The notes beneath the pieces are model-generated. The model did no database searches. It saw only the letters and a list, made by a program, of their open reading frames with translations, and had not been told where the DNA came from. 42,731 nt of DNA, taken from Actinomadura sp. CNU-125 (GTDB lineage: Bacteria > Actinomycetota > Actinomycetes > Streptosporangiales > Streptosporangiaceae). Location of the stretch: NCBI RefSeq assembly GCF_001942465.1, contig NZ_MKJY01000561.1, positions 1-42,731 of the forward strand. The letters run 5' to 3'. The position numbers and the translations under genes were made by a program. Below, piece by piece: positions 34,813 through 42,731 of this stretch (its first letter is position 1; each line of letters opens with the position of its first letter).

Positions 34813-34827
34813 TACCCCTCGGGGGTA
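34813..34827. promoter_or_regulatory. CsoR-type operator before the ferredoxin reductase-like gene
   Basis: TACCCC (34813-34818), TCG, GGGGTA (34822-34827), 43 bases before the start at 34870. Same 6-3-6 geometry as the copZ site. Confidence 0.82.
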
Positions 34828-34869
34828 AGGTATGCCATCGTCCAATCACAACGTGCACGGAGGCATGAC

Positions 34870-36061
34870 ATGAGGAAGCTCGATCGGCTCGTGGTGGTCG
34901 GCGCATCGCTGGCCGGCCTACGCGCCGCGCAGACGCTCCGGGACGAGGGGTACACAGGGGACCTCACCTTGGTCGGCGCCGAGCCCCATCTCCCCTACAA
35001 CCGCCCACCCCTGTCCAAGAGCCTCCTGACCGGCGACGACGACGTCGCGCTACCCGGCAGCGATCAGCTGGACGCACGCTGGCTGATCGGCCGGAACGCC
35101 GTGGGGCTGGACACCGCACGTCAGGCCATCACACTCGACGACGGCGCGCAGGTCCCTTACGACGGATTGGTGATCACGACCGGAGCTCGCCCGCGTCGGC
35201 TCGACGACTCAGACATGTCCCTCACCGGAGTCCACCTGCTCCGCACCTTCGACGACGCGATGAACCTGCGCAAGGCGCTGCGAGAAGGTCCGCGGCGCGT
35301 CGCCGTCATCGGCGGCGGCATCATCGGCGGCGAGGTCAGTTCGACGCTCCGTGCGCTGGGAATCGAAGTCGTCTTGATCGACGCGGCTCCGGCGCCCATG
35401 GCCGGTCCGCTCGGCGAGACCGTCGGCGAGTGGCTCGCCGAACACCACACGCGGAACGGGGTCGAACTCGTCTCCGGGGTGCGCGTGGAGTCGCTCAAGG
35501 GGGACGGCCACGTGAGCGCCGTCCGGCTGAGCGACGGACGTTCCCTCCCGGCCGACCTGGTCATCGTCGGCTTGGGCGTCCTCCCCAACACGGAATGGCT
35601 GGACGGCAGCGGGCTGCATCTCGACGACGGCGTGCTCACCGATTCCGCGCTCTTCGCTCGAGGGCACGCGAACATCGTGGCGGCGGGAGACGTCGCCCGC
35701 TGGCCGCACGGCGTCTTCGACGACGAGTACGTGCGCATCGAGCACTGGGCCAACGCCAACGAGCAGGCGCCGTCGCCGCCCGCAACCTCCTCCGCGGCCC
35801 GCAGGACGCCGAGCCGTTCACCGAGGTGCATTCCCTGGGCACACGCGTGCACGGCACCCGCATCCAGTGGGCCGGCCTTCCCAGAACCGCCGACGAGATG
35901 GTGGCGATCTCAGGTTCCGTTGAAGAGGAGAAGTTCTCCGTCGGCTTCGGACGAGGCGGGAAGCTCGTCGCGCCGTCGCGGTCAACTGGCCCAAGGAACT
36001 CATCAGACTGCGCCGCGCCATCGCCGCACGTCAACCGCTGGCCACTGCAACCGCGGCCTGA
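34870..36061 (+). pseudogene. Ferredoxin reductase-like FAD/NAD(P) oxidoreductase, two frameshifts
   Basis: Restored length is about 397 residues. N-terminal FAD motif VVVGASLAGLRAAQTL, NAD motif VAVIGGGIIGGEVSSTL, the second FAD site IVAAGDVARWPHGVF, the EHWANANEQ segment, and a C-terminal Reductase_C-type domain (GTRIQWAGLPRTADEMVAI). Frames change at about 35763-35770 and 35968-35976, each time consistent with one missing base in a G/C run; the last frame ends VNWPKELIRLRRAIAARQPL at TGA 36059-36061. Enzymes of this type pass electrons from NAD(P)H to a ferredoxin or Rieske protein. ATG 34870 follows GGAGG. Being behind a CsoR-type site is unusual for the family and suggests induction by copper. 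Confidence 0.82.
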
Positions 36062-36078
36062 CCCACACCTTGCCACTA

Positions 36079-36108
36079 GGCCGGAGCGCCCCGCCAGGTG
36101 CTCCGGCC
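36079..36108 (+). terminator. Terminator hairpin after the reductase gene
   Basis: GGCCGGAGC (36079-36087) pairs perfectly with GCTCCGGCC (36100-36108) around a 12-base loop, 18 bases past the stop. Confidence 0.75.
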
Positions 36109-36388
36109 GTCGGCATCCCTGCAATCTGAGGCCGAGGCGATCCGGCCACCATCTTCTGAATCGCACCTACGCCCGACCGGCTCCTTCGCAAACACAGGGT
36201 TGCGTCCACGGAGGGTCTGTCCAGGTTAACGGCGTGCGCCGTGAGGCGCTGTGATTTGAGTGGAGGTGGGAGACCTTCACCTTCGGCCTGTCGTAGCAGG
36301 TCGGTGGAGCTGAGGGCAGCCTGATCCGGGTGGTGCCGGGGAGGGTGGGAGCAGCCCTGATCATAGTTCGCGTAGGCGTCGGTCTGCC
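36109..36388. other. Unassigned sequence bordering the decayed NlpC/P60 copy
   Basis: No gene recognised. The sequence starting at about 36210 (GGGTCTGTCCAGGTTAACGG) looks like the end of an insertion element, and similarity of the NlpC/P60 remnant stops abruptly at about 36389. I infer that an insertion or deletion removed the last third of that gene, but no transposase fragment or second inverted repeat could be identified. Confidence 0.3.
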
Positions 36389-36687
36389 GAGCTGGCTCCG
36401 GGAGACGCGGGTTCCATCGTTGTACTGGGCGCCGGTGTAGTGGGGGAGGCTGGTGCCGACCTGGGCGTAGGCGTACAGCGTCAGCCCAGAGCAGTCGAAC
36501 CCTTGATGTTGGCGCCCTGCGCGGTTCCATAGGACGGTCCAGAGGCGTTGCTGTCGCCCCACGAGCACGGAACGCCGCGCTGGCTCAGGGCCGCCCTGAC
36601 CACGCCCATCGCTTCGCCGAGGCACCTCCGGGGTCCGCGTTCGGTGCGGGTCCCGCGCCGGTGCGGGCGCTCGGGCCAAGCCCAGCC
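36389..36687 (-). pseudogene. NlpC/P60 remnant (copy of the gene at 12741-13778)
   Basis: Fragments match the intact gene nearly word for word: GPAPNADPGG, GVVRAALSQRGVPCSWGDSN, ASGPSYGTAQGANIKG, the catalytic FDCSGLTLYAYAQVGTSLPH, and GTRVSRSQL. The signal peptide and whole coiled coil are missing, so the riboswitch is joined almost directly to the linker before the catalytic domain. Two single-base deletions (about 36496-36502 and 36609-36616) break the frame, and similarity ends at SQL, before the catalytic His. It cannot encode an active enzyme. Confidence 0.85.
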
Positions 36688-36806
36688 TGTGCCGCCTACA
36701 GGGTGAGCTGCCGGGTTCGCCCTACCACTCGGGGCAAGCGGATTCACCCCAGTGGAGAAGATGGTTCCCGGTTCCCCGAACCTCGCGGGTCCGCAGGATT
36801 CGGCGT
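36688..36806 (-). ncRNA. c-di-AMP riboswitch before the decayed NlpC/P60 copy
   Basis: On the minus strand: CGCCGAATCCTGCGGACC, GGAACCGGGAACC, GGGGTGAATCCGC, GTAGGGC and CCGGCAGCTCACCCTGTAGGC. It resembles the copy at 13.8 kb; the upstream hairpin and the sequence CGAATGAGG farther upstream are also shared, so promoter and leader were duplicated together with the gene. Confidence 0.8.
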
Positions 36807-36975
36807 GGCCATCGCGGCCCGGCGGGGACGGCGAGCAATCTCTCCTGCGGAGCGTAGGAGAGTTGGCCTCATTCGCTACCCAAGTAGCCAATTGCAACAA
36901 ATGCCCCCAGTCTCAGGGACCCCTGGAGGTGCATGACTTGCCGTGAAGACGTCCTCGGCGTAAGTTGGACTTGAA

Positions 36976-36990
36976 TACCCCCGGGGGGTA
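36976..36990. promoter_or_regulatory. CsoR-type operator before the second carboxymuconolactone decarboxylase-like gene
   Basis: TACCCC (36976-36981), CGG, GGGGTA (36985-36990), 39 bases before ATG 37030. Identical geometry to the sites at 34711 and 34813. Confidence 0.8.
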
Positions 36991-37029
36991 GCGACAATGA
37001 GGTCAACCTCCAAGTCACGAGAGGACTCC

Positions 37030-37550
37030 ATGCCGAACCTGTCCGCACTCGCCCCTCACGAGGCCCTGGCAAGTCCCGCGACATCCTCGAAGACATCGTC
37101 GGCCGTCATGGCTCGGTCGGCGACATGGTCGCCACCATGGCGCATTCGCTTGCGCTTCTGCAGGGCTACCTTGATTTGTCCCGGGCGATGAGACGCGTCA
37201 AGATCCCCCGCCGGCTGAGCGAGAAGACCTCCTTGGCGGTACAGGGCCGGATCGGTTGCGGCCTGTGCCTGGCCGCCCACACCGAAGCCGGTCGTGCGGC
37301 GGGACTGACCGACACCGACATCGACTTTGCTCGGCAGGGCACCGCGACCGACACCCGGGAGGCGGCGCTGGTGGCCTTCGCGGTCCGCACTCTGACCGAA
37401 CCGGCGTCCCTCACCGATGCAGACGTCACCGCGCTGCGCGCACAGGGCTGGAGTGAACGGGTCATCGCCGAGATCGTCGGCCTGGTTACCCTCAACCTGC
37501 TCACCGGCGCCTTCAACCTCGTCGCCAGCCTCAAACCAGAGGACTGCTGA
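37030..37550 (+). pseudogene. Carboxymuconolactone decarboxylase / AhpD-like protein (copy 2), one frameshift
   Basis: About 173 residues when the frame is restored. The first 13 codons (MPNLSALAPHEAL) are in one frame; one base is missing near 37066-37071 and the rest reads SRDILEDIVGRHGSVGDMVATMAH and on to the end. The redox site is GRIGCGLCLAAH: CxxC and His are kept but the Glu that precedes them in copy 1 (EWIGCGTC) is replaced by Gly. The two copies are alike over their whole length. A CsoR-type operator lies just upstream, so this copy may be copper-induced. The DUF6632 gene follows after four bases. Confidence 0.82.
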
Positions 37551-37554
37551 CGCC

Positions 37555-37935
37555 GTGCGGAGCATCCAGGAACGCCGCCTTCGGATGGCCCTGCTCGTGG
37601 TGGGGATCGGCTTTGCCGTCGGGGTGTACCCACTGATCAACCTATGGCAGGCCGGTTTTCGCTGGGGACCTGAGCAGCCCGAGTACGAGCAGATGATCGC
37701 GGTGATCTACACCGTGCTCGGGATCTTCCTGATCCGAGCCGCGCGCGACCCGCTCGACCATCTGTCTCTGATCTGGTTCACCGTGTGGTCCAGCCTCGCC
37801 CACGCCGCCGTCATGGCTGTGCACGCCGCGATGGACCTCAGTGAATGGGGCCATCTGGTCGGCGACGTCCCCGCGCTGGTGATCGTGGCCGTGGTCCTTG
37901 CCGTGCTCAGTCCCCGCCGATCGCCCTCTCCATGA
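37555..37935 (+). CDS. DUF6632-type membrane protein
   Basis: A 126-residue protein with four hydrophobic helices. LINLWQAGFRWGPEQPEYEQ and LIWFTVWSSLAHAAVMAVHA, followed by GHLVGDVPALVIV, fit the DUF6632 family as I know it. Function unknown. GTG 37555 lies four bases after the preceding stop, so it is probably in one operon with the carboxymuconolactone decarboxylase-like gene, under the CsoR-type site. Confidence 0.72.
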   Translation: MRSIQERRLRMALLVVGIGFAVGVYPLINLWQAGFRWGPEQPEYEQMIAVIYTVLGIFLIRAARDPLDHLSLIWFTVWSSLAHAAVMAVHAAMDLSEWGHLVGDVPALVIVAVVLAVLSPRRSPSP

Positions 37936-37960
37936 GCACGCCGGTGTAAGGCGGTCGGCC

Positions 37961-38262
37961 TCAGCAGATCTCGGACAGTTCGGCGATCGTCGCGGCGGCG
38001 GCCAGGAGGGGAGTGGCAACGGCGGCCGTGAGGAAGACCGCGGCGGCGGCCTGGACGACGCGGCGCGGGCCCGCCGCTTGCCGATATCGGCGATGAAGGT
38101 GCCGGTCAGAGCCGCGCCCCAGCAGGCGATGGCGATCCCCGAATGCCCGGCGTGGCGCCGGAGCCGATCGAGAGCGGGGCTCGCCATGCGGCCGAGCAGG
38201 ACCGCCGACGAGACCAGGCCGATCACAAGATAGATCACGCCGCCACGCTTTCTGCTTGCCAA
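37961..38262 (-). pseudogene. Small hypothetical membrane protein, one frameshift
   Basis: From TTG 38262 (MASRKRGGVIYLVIGLVSSA) two hydrophobic helices follow, then GTFIADIGKRR. One base is missing near 38065-38080; the next frame gives GPRRVVQAAAAVFLTAAVAT, a third helix, and ends EIC at TGA 37961-37963. The restored protein of about 100 residues is not recognised. It converges with the DUF6632 gene. Start codon and existence are uncertain. Confidence 0.4.
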
Positions 38263-38413
38263 CGTGCGTCGGTGCAGGGCCTACAGCATGTGGCGGACGT
38301 CATCCGGGGCACGCTCTCTGCGAATCTCGCGAGTATGGTCAGGAGACTCGGAGAGCGGTTCTGATGGGCGAGGTCAATCTCCTCCTCCGCGACGCCGGGG
38401 GTTCCCCCAAGGC

Positions 38414-39650
38414 CAGGTAGTTAAGGGGATTCGGCTCTTGTCAAACGGCTGAGACGGGCAACGGGACTCCGGTAGATCAGATGTCGGCGAAGATCATCTG
38501 AAGAGTGGAGTCCCGTTGCGGGGTCAGTCTGTCATTTCCCGGGTGGTGCGGGTGGCCGCGGGGGTGTTCGGGCCCGGGCATCTGGGAGAGCTTACGCAGG
38601 TCGTGCCGTTCGAGCTGGTGGACGCGGTGCTGGCGGAAACGGGCCGGGTGCGGGTGCAGCGCCGTCTCCGGAAGCTTCCCCTGCGGGTCGGGGTCTATTT
38701 CGTGCTCGCGATGTGCATGTTCCCGGAGGTCGGCTATCGGCTGGTGTGGGGCAAAATGACCGCGTCCCTGGCCGGGCGGTCCGCTGTCGGACCGACCGCG
38801 AAGGCGCTGCGCGACCTGCGCCGCCGGGTGGGCGACGCGCCGGTGCGGGCACTGTTCGAGGTGGTGTCGGGACCGCTGGCGCGGCCGGTGACGCCTGGGG
38901 TGCGGTTCGGCCGCTACCGAACGGTCTCCTTCGATGGGTGCAGCTCGCTGAAGGCCCCCGATACCGACCAGAATCGGGTCTGGCTCGACCGGCCGGCGCA
39001 TGGCGGCTACCCCCAGCTGGGGGTTATGACCCTGGTGGAGACGGGCACCCGTGCCCTGGTCGGCGCGGTGTTCGGCCCACGGCCGTGGGCGAGACCGCAT
39101 ACGCGCAGCGGCTCCTGCATCTTTTGACCCCGGACATGCCGGTGCTGTGGGACAAGGGGTTCGACGGCAACGACTTCCTGGCCGCGGCGGCCGACACCGG
39201 TGCCCAGGTGCTGGGCCGTCTGCGCAGCAACCGCCGTGTCCCGGTCCTCTCGCGTCCGGGCGATGGCTCCTACCTGTCGGTGATCGGATCGGTCCGAGTG
39301 CGGATCGTGGACGCGAACATCACGGTGACCTGCGCGGACGGTACGGTCTTCGACGCCTCTTACCGGCTGGTCACCACGCTGACCGATGCCCGCCGTCATC
39401 CCGCCGCTGCGCTGGTCGCGTTGTATCACCAACGATGGGAACACGAGTCGGCCTACTACGCGCTCCGGCACACGATCCTGCGCGGTCGCGTGCTGAGGTC
39501 CGGCGATCCCGCCGGTCTCCAGTAGGAGATGTGGGCGCTGCTCACGCTCTACCAGCTGCTGCGGACCGCCATGGTGGATGCCGCGCAGTCCCGCCCCGGG
39601 ACCGACCCGGACCGTTGCAGTTTCACCATCCAGGAGGCTGTCCGTTTGTA
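38414..39650 (+). mobile_element. Truncated IS4-family insertion sequence
   Basis: The left end begins about at 38414 (CAGGTAGTTAAGGGGATTCG) and is followed by a 12-bp perfect inverted repeat (CAACGGGACTCC, 38459-38470, and GGAGTCCCGTTG, 38507-38518) that covers the probable start codon of the transposase. The right end is missing: the transposase runs into IS30-type sequence near 39630-39660. No matching right inverted repeat was seen, so the element is immobile. Confidence 0.75.
38516..39640 (+). pseudogene. IS4-family transposase, frameshifted and interrupted
   Basis: The N-terminal Nterm_IS4-type domain (LTQVVPFELVDAVLAETGRV; LPLRVGVYFVLAMCMFPEVG) is followed by a DDE domain: first Asp in SFDGCSSLKAPDTDQNR, second Asp in LWDKGFDGNDFLAAA, and the YREK-type signature in LYHQRWEHESAYYALR. 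One base is missing near 39075-39080 and an in-frame TAG at 39523-39525 replaces what was probably a Gln codon (LQ*EMWALLTLYQLL). The 3' end is lost at the junction with an IS30 fragment. Start TTG 38516 lies inside the stem of the subterminal inverted repeat. Confidence 0.85.
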
Positions 39651-40004
39651 TCGCGGGGAGATTCCCTCGCCGGGGCGGCCGACTGTCGCGTGGCGTGAGG
39701 ACCGTGTTCGGTTCTGGCGGGCCATCGCACGGGGGCGAGGTCGGAGGATGCCGCGGTCGAGATCGGCGTGTCGCAGGCGGTGGGGACACGCTGGTTTCGC
39801 CAGGCTGGCGGGGTGGGACCCTGTCTTGCCCCGACGGTGTCGGGCCGTTATCTGTCGTTCGCGGAGCGAGAAGAGATCGCGCTGTTGCGTGCTCAGCAGG
39901 TGGGCGTACGGGAGATCGCGCGGCCCGTCCAGGCCGTCACCTCGGTCCCGCCGAGTCTCTTCACCAAGCACCAGCGGTGCCCGGCGAGAGCCATGGTGCC
40001 CTAG
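39640..40004 (+). mobile_element. IS30-family fragment (N-terminal part of transposase)
   Basis: The readable pieces RGEIPSPGRPTVAWREDRV and RFWRAIARG, then after one missing base SEDAAVEIGVSQAVGTRWFR and SGRYLSFAEREEIALLRAQ, are the helix-turn-helix N-terminus of actinobacterial IS30 transposases. Similarity ends at about VREIAR (39924), where unrelated sequence begins. No DDE domain and no inverted repeats are left. Confidence 0.7.
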
Positions 40005-40219
40005 TGACCACTCCAATGGACGTGACCGGATGCGACCGGCCCTCGGCGGATCGTCCAAGACCGAGAACCGCTGCATCGATGCCTTCTGGTGATACCGCGC
40101 TGGTGATTGGAGACACTGCCGCCCGACGTCGCTTGGGCTCGCTGAGGTGCCATGCGACCTCGGTGGACGTCACCACGTCCGCGCCCGACGATCCGGTCGG
40201 GCGCGGACGTGACTCATCT
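40005..40219. other. Intergenic DNA between IS debris and the exporter gene
   Basis: I see no gene here. A GC-rich inverted pair GTCGGGCGCGGACGTG...CACGTCCGCGCCCGAC (about 40169-40211), nearly perfect around a short loop, lies just beyond the exporter stop and is a good terminator for that minus-strand gene. Confidence 0.55.
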
Positions 40220-41782
40220 TCACGACTCCTGGACTGTGCTCTCCCGCTCCTCCTGCGCCTGGGCGGTGGGCCTGATGTGGCGCAGCCGGGTCGCAGCGGT
40301 AACCGCGGCGACGGCGGCGATGACCGCTGAAGCGAACGCAGCGGCATTGAGCCCGCTCGTGAAGGCCTGCTGCGCTGCAGTCGTCAGGGCACCGCCGATC
40401 GCCTCGGGCAACTCGGTGGCCACGGCGAGGGCTCCTTCGATGCCGGTCTCTGCAGAAGCCGCTGCCTCCGCAGGCAACCCATCGGGCAGGGATTCCGCGA
40501 TCTGGCCGCGGTAGGCGGCGATCCCGACGCTGCCGATAACCGCGACGCCGAGCGAGATGCCCAGATCGTTGACAGTCGTCGCGAGCCCAGAGGCACCACC
40601 TGCCTTCGTCGGCGGCACCGAGCTCACCACCAGGTCCGTGGTCAGTGCCATGGCCGGCGCGACCCCCGGATAGGTGACCACGAAACTCGCGATCACCAAC
40701 GCCAAACCGGTGCCGGCGTCGAGCTGGGTGAACAGGATGTAGCCGACGACCTGGGTAAGCAGGCCGACTGCGATCACGTTGCCCGGCCGGAACCTCCGGG
40801 CGAGCGCCGGAGAGAGGGTCGACACGACGATGAGGACTGCCGCGGCGGGCAGGATCGATAGCCCGGCCTGCATCGGCGAAAGTCCTTGCACCTGCTGCAG
40901 GTACTGGGTGAACAGCGAGTACACCCCGCCCAGCGCAGCAGCCGACAGGAGGAACACTGCGAGTGCTCCGCTGACGGTGCGGTTGGCGAACAGGCGCACG
41001 TCCAGCAGTGGCTGCTGCGCGCGCAGCTGGCGGAGCACGAACCACAGCCCGACCAGTGCCCCGGCGACCAGCAGGCCGATCGATGGGCCGATGGGCTCCT
41101 GGGTGGCGAATCGCTTGACGCCGTAGATGATCGCGAGCAGCGCGGCGACGAGGAGCACCGCGCTGAACATCTCGATCTTCGCATTCGGGTCCTTGTGCTC
41201 GGGAAGAAGCAGCGGCGCGCCGATGGCGACCAGGGCCATCACCGGGACGGCGACCAGGAAGGTGGCCTGCCAGCCGAACACCTCCAGCAGCAGGCCGGAC
41301 AGCAGCGGGCCGAGGGCGACGCCGGCGGAGATCCCTCCCGCCCACACGCCGATCGCGACCCCGCGGGCCTTGGGGTCGGCGAACAGCACGAATATCAGGC
41401 CCAATGTGGACGGGAGCATCATGGCTCCCCCCACGCCGAGGACGGCGCGCCAGGCGATCATCAGCTCGGGGACGGTGGTCAAGGAGGCGGCGACCGATAC
41501 CAGCCCGAACAGGACTGCGCCGATCACCATGAGGAGTCGCTTGCCGATCCTGTCGCCGAGGACCCCCATCGCGACCAGGAAGCCTGCCATCACGAAGCCG
41601 TAGATGTCGAGGATCCACAGCAGTTGGGCACTCGTCGGGTTCAGGTCGGCAGCCATGTTCGGCGCGGCCAGGAACAAGATCGTGAGCATCATGAACAGCA
41701 GGGTCGAGGGGATCACGAGGACCGCCAGGCCCCACCACTGCTTCGCCCCCGTCTTAAGGGCCGGGGTGCTCGTGCCAGTCAT
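40220..41782 (-). CDS. DHA2-type MFS exporter (14 helices), second copy in window
   Basis: A 520-residue membrane protein with about 14 helices. Motif A MGVLGDRIGKRLLMVIGAVLF, motif B AWRAVLGVGGAMMLPSTLGL and motif C in GISAGVALGPLLSGLLLEVF identify the EmrB/QacA-like drug:H+ antiporter-2 group. The helix SGLATTVNDLGISLGVAVIG corresponds to the C-terminal half signature. The C-terminal tail is long and charged. ATG 41782 (MTGTSTPALKTG) has GGGGG-type sequence upstream. Divergent from the TetR gene at 41946, which probably represses it. Substrate unknown. Confidence 0.93.
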   Translation of the reverse strand: MTGTSTPALKTGAKQWWGLAVLVIPSTLLFMMLTILFLAAPNMAADLNPTSAQLLWILDIYGFVMAGFLVAMGVLGDRIGKRLLMVIGAVLFGLVSVAASLTTVPELMIAWRAVLGVGGAMMLPSTLGLIFVLFADPKARGVAIGVWAGGISAGVALGPLLSGLLLEVFGWQATFLVAVPVMALVAIGAPLLLPEHKDPNAKIEMFSAVLLVAALLAIIYGVKRFATQEPIGPSIGLLVAGALVGLWFVLRQLRAQQPLLDVRLFANRTVSGALAVFLLSAAALGGVYSLFTQYLQQVQGLSPMQAGLSILPAAAVLIVVSTLSPALARRFRPGNVIAVGLLTQVVGYILFTQLDAGTGLALVIASFVVTYPGVAPAMALTTDLVVSSVPPTKAGGASGLATTVNDLGISLGVAVIGSVGIAAYRGQIAESLPDGLPAEAAASAETGIEGALAVATELPEAIGGALTTAAQQAFTSGLNAAAFASAVIAAVAAVTAATRLRHIRPTAQAQEERESTVQES

Positions 41783-41885
41783 GGTGCGCCCCCGGTTCTC
41801 GCGCGTGTCGGTCTCATGGTCCAGCCGCTCCTTCCTCTGTCGGCATCGCCCAGTGCGGACGACGGCACCGTAACTCAATCAATGG

Positions 41886-41909
41886 TGTACGGATTGAAAC
41901 GGCTACACT
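41886..41909. promoter_or_regulatory. Possible TetR operator
   Basis: GTGTA (41885-41889) and TACAC (41904-41908) form an inverted repeat around 14 bases in the divergent region between the exporter and TetR genes; a second imperfect one, CTCATA...TACGAG, follows near 41913-41931. Neither is strong. Confidence 0.3.
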
Positions 41910-41945
41910 ATCTCATACATTCCCATACGAGTTGTGAGGTGGACG

Positions 41946-42578
41946 ATGCCGAACAGGAAGGCGCAGGGGACACGGGGTACGCGCCGGGCTCCGACGGCGA
42001 CTCCGCGCGCGGCCAACCAGCGCGCGGATGCCCAGCGCAATCGGGCGAAGATCCTCGCGGCGGCTCCGACCGCGCTCCGAGCGAACCCCGACGCCTCCGT
42101 CGCCGACATCGCGGCCCAAGCGGGCGTCGGTCGGATGACCCTCTACGGGCACTTCAAGACGCGTGCCGAACTCGTTGACGCTACGCTCGCCGACAGCCTC
42201 GAACAGGCCGAGGCAGTCTTGGCCGACGTCCCCCTCGACGGGGATCCCGCCGAGGCGTTCGAGGCTCTGATCACCTCGAGTTGGATGCTCCTTGAGCGTC
42301 TCCGCGCCGTGCTCGTCGTCGCTCAGCGCGTCCTGCAGCCGGTCCGGATCCGGGAGATGCACGAGAAGGCCGAAGCTCGGATGCGGGGCCTGGTCGAGCG
42401 CGGCCAGCGCGAAGGCGTCTTTCGCGCCGATCTGTCCGTTGCCTGGCTCCTGGCGGTCACCCACCTGACGATGAACGCTGCGGCCGAAGAGGTCACCGCC
42501 GGCCGGCTCGAGAGCGATGACGCGGCCCGCGTCATAGTCACGACCCTGCAGTCCGCATTCGCCGCACCGAAGGCCTGA
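41946..42578 (+). CDS. TetR/AcrR-family regulator of the divergent exporter
   Basis: A 210-residue repressor. A basic Arg/Ala-rich extension (about 30 residues) precedes the helix-turn-helix RAKILAAAPTALRANPDASV and ADIAAQAGVGRMTLYGHFKT, which shows the TetR_N end motif YxHFxxRxxL. The helical C-terminal domain (VVAQRVLQPVRIREMHEKAE and onward) should bind the ligand. ATG 41946 follows GAGGTGG. It is divergent from the DHA2 exporter, the typical repressor/efflux arrangement, as at 4861-7132. Confidence 0.92.
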   Translation: MPNRKAQGTRGTRRAPTATPRAANQRADAQRNRAKILAAAPTALRANPDASVADIAAQAGVGRMTLYGHFKTRAELVDATLADSLEQAEAVLADVPLDGDPAEAFEALITSSWMLLERLRAVLVVAQRVLQPVRIREMHEKAEARMRGLVERGQREGVFRADLSVAWLLAVTHLTMNAAAEEVTAGRLESDDAARVIVTTLQSAFAAPKA

Positions 42579-42731
42579 TGCGTACCCCCGACAGGTCTGC
42601 CGTCCGGACGGGACCATGAGCGTCGGCCGGGAAGCTCGCGCAACACGTCCATAGTGAGGGGCCACGCGTTTTCCGGACAGCTTCTTCATGGGTGATCTGC
42701 GGGCAGATCTACGCTGCTTGCTGCCGATCCA
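42579..42731. other. Window end, no gene recognised
   Basis: The last 153 bases hold no frame I can assign on either strand. The short inverted pair GATCTGCGGGCAGATC (about 42694-42709) may be a terminator. Confidence 0.3.

Noticed and set aside
36200..36388. Complete insertion sequence beside the NlpC/P60 remnant
   Set aside because: Only one possible terminal sequence is visible; no transposase motif or second inverted repeat was found.

Overview
The window is high-GC DNA with frequent GTG/TTG starts, 4-nt stop/start overlaps (ATGA, GTGA) and actinobacterial families (RipA-like NlpC/P60, VanW, DUF305, lpqS-cysK2-like operon), so the source is very probably a filamentous actinomycete, perhaps of the Thermomonosporaceae/Streptosporangiaceae type. 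Genus cannot be fixed from the sequence.

Layout. 0-1.1 kb: end of a DHA2 exporter and a carboxymuconolactone-decarboxylase-like protein. 1.2-4.8 kb: a c-di-AMP riboswitch and Tat-exported amidase, the first BlaI repressor/M56 peptidase pair and a divergent alpha/beta hydrolase. 4.8-7.1 kb: exporter and TetR regulator around twin palindromic operators. 7.2-11.2 kb: coiled-coil membrane protein, F510_1955-type beta-propeller lipoprotein, decayed multicopper oxidase, frameshifted coiled-coil peptidoglycan enzyme, methyltransferase. 11.2-17 kb: second BlaI/M56 pair, then NlpC/P60, VanW and CHAP cell-wall proteins, two of them behind c-di-AMP riboswitches. 17.5-25.7 kb: an operon for only the membrane arm of respiratory complex I (nuoA, H, J, K, L, M, N), in which a His-rich protein takes the place of the NuoBCD module. 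25.8-31 kb: CcdA, an lpqS-cysK2-MFS-like operon, a DUF305 lipoprotein and a broken DUF6153-like gene. 31.2-36.1 kb: copZ / CopC-like / copA operon and a divergent ferredoxin-reductase-like gene, each behind a CsoR-type operator. 36.4-38.3 kb: decayed duplicate of the riboswitch-NlpC/P60 unit, a second carboxymuconolactone-decarboxylase-like gene with its own CsoR-type site, and two small membrane proteins. 38.4-40 kb: two truncated insertion sequences (IS4-like joined to IS30-like). 40.2-42.6 kb: a second DHA2 exporter with a divergent TetR regulator.

What ties it together. A dyad of the form TACTA-N7-TAGTA, perfect or with a few substitutions, occurs about ten times between 1.28 and 26.63 kb, always at a gene start or in a promoter region: before the amidase riboswitch, between blaI-1 and the hydrolase, before the coiled-coil membrane protein, at the multicopper oxidase/peptidoglycan enzyme divergence, before the methyltransferase, before blaI-2, twice before VanW, before nuoA, and over the ccdA start. 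I infer a local BlaI/BlaR1-type regulon joining cell-wall remodelling, thiol/copper handling and an unusual complex-I-like membrane machine. A second regulon, three identical TACCCC-N3-GGGGTA sites, covers the copper genes at 34.7-37.0 kb.

At least ten genes are interrupted by one or a few small indels, nearly all single missing bases in G/C-rich stretches, although the remaining frames stay well conserved. This may be sequence error, so functional loss should not be assumed for copA, nuoL, the reductase or the peptidoglycan enzyme. No tRNA, rRNA or CRISPR array was seen.
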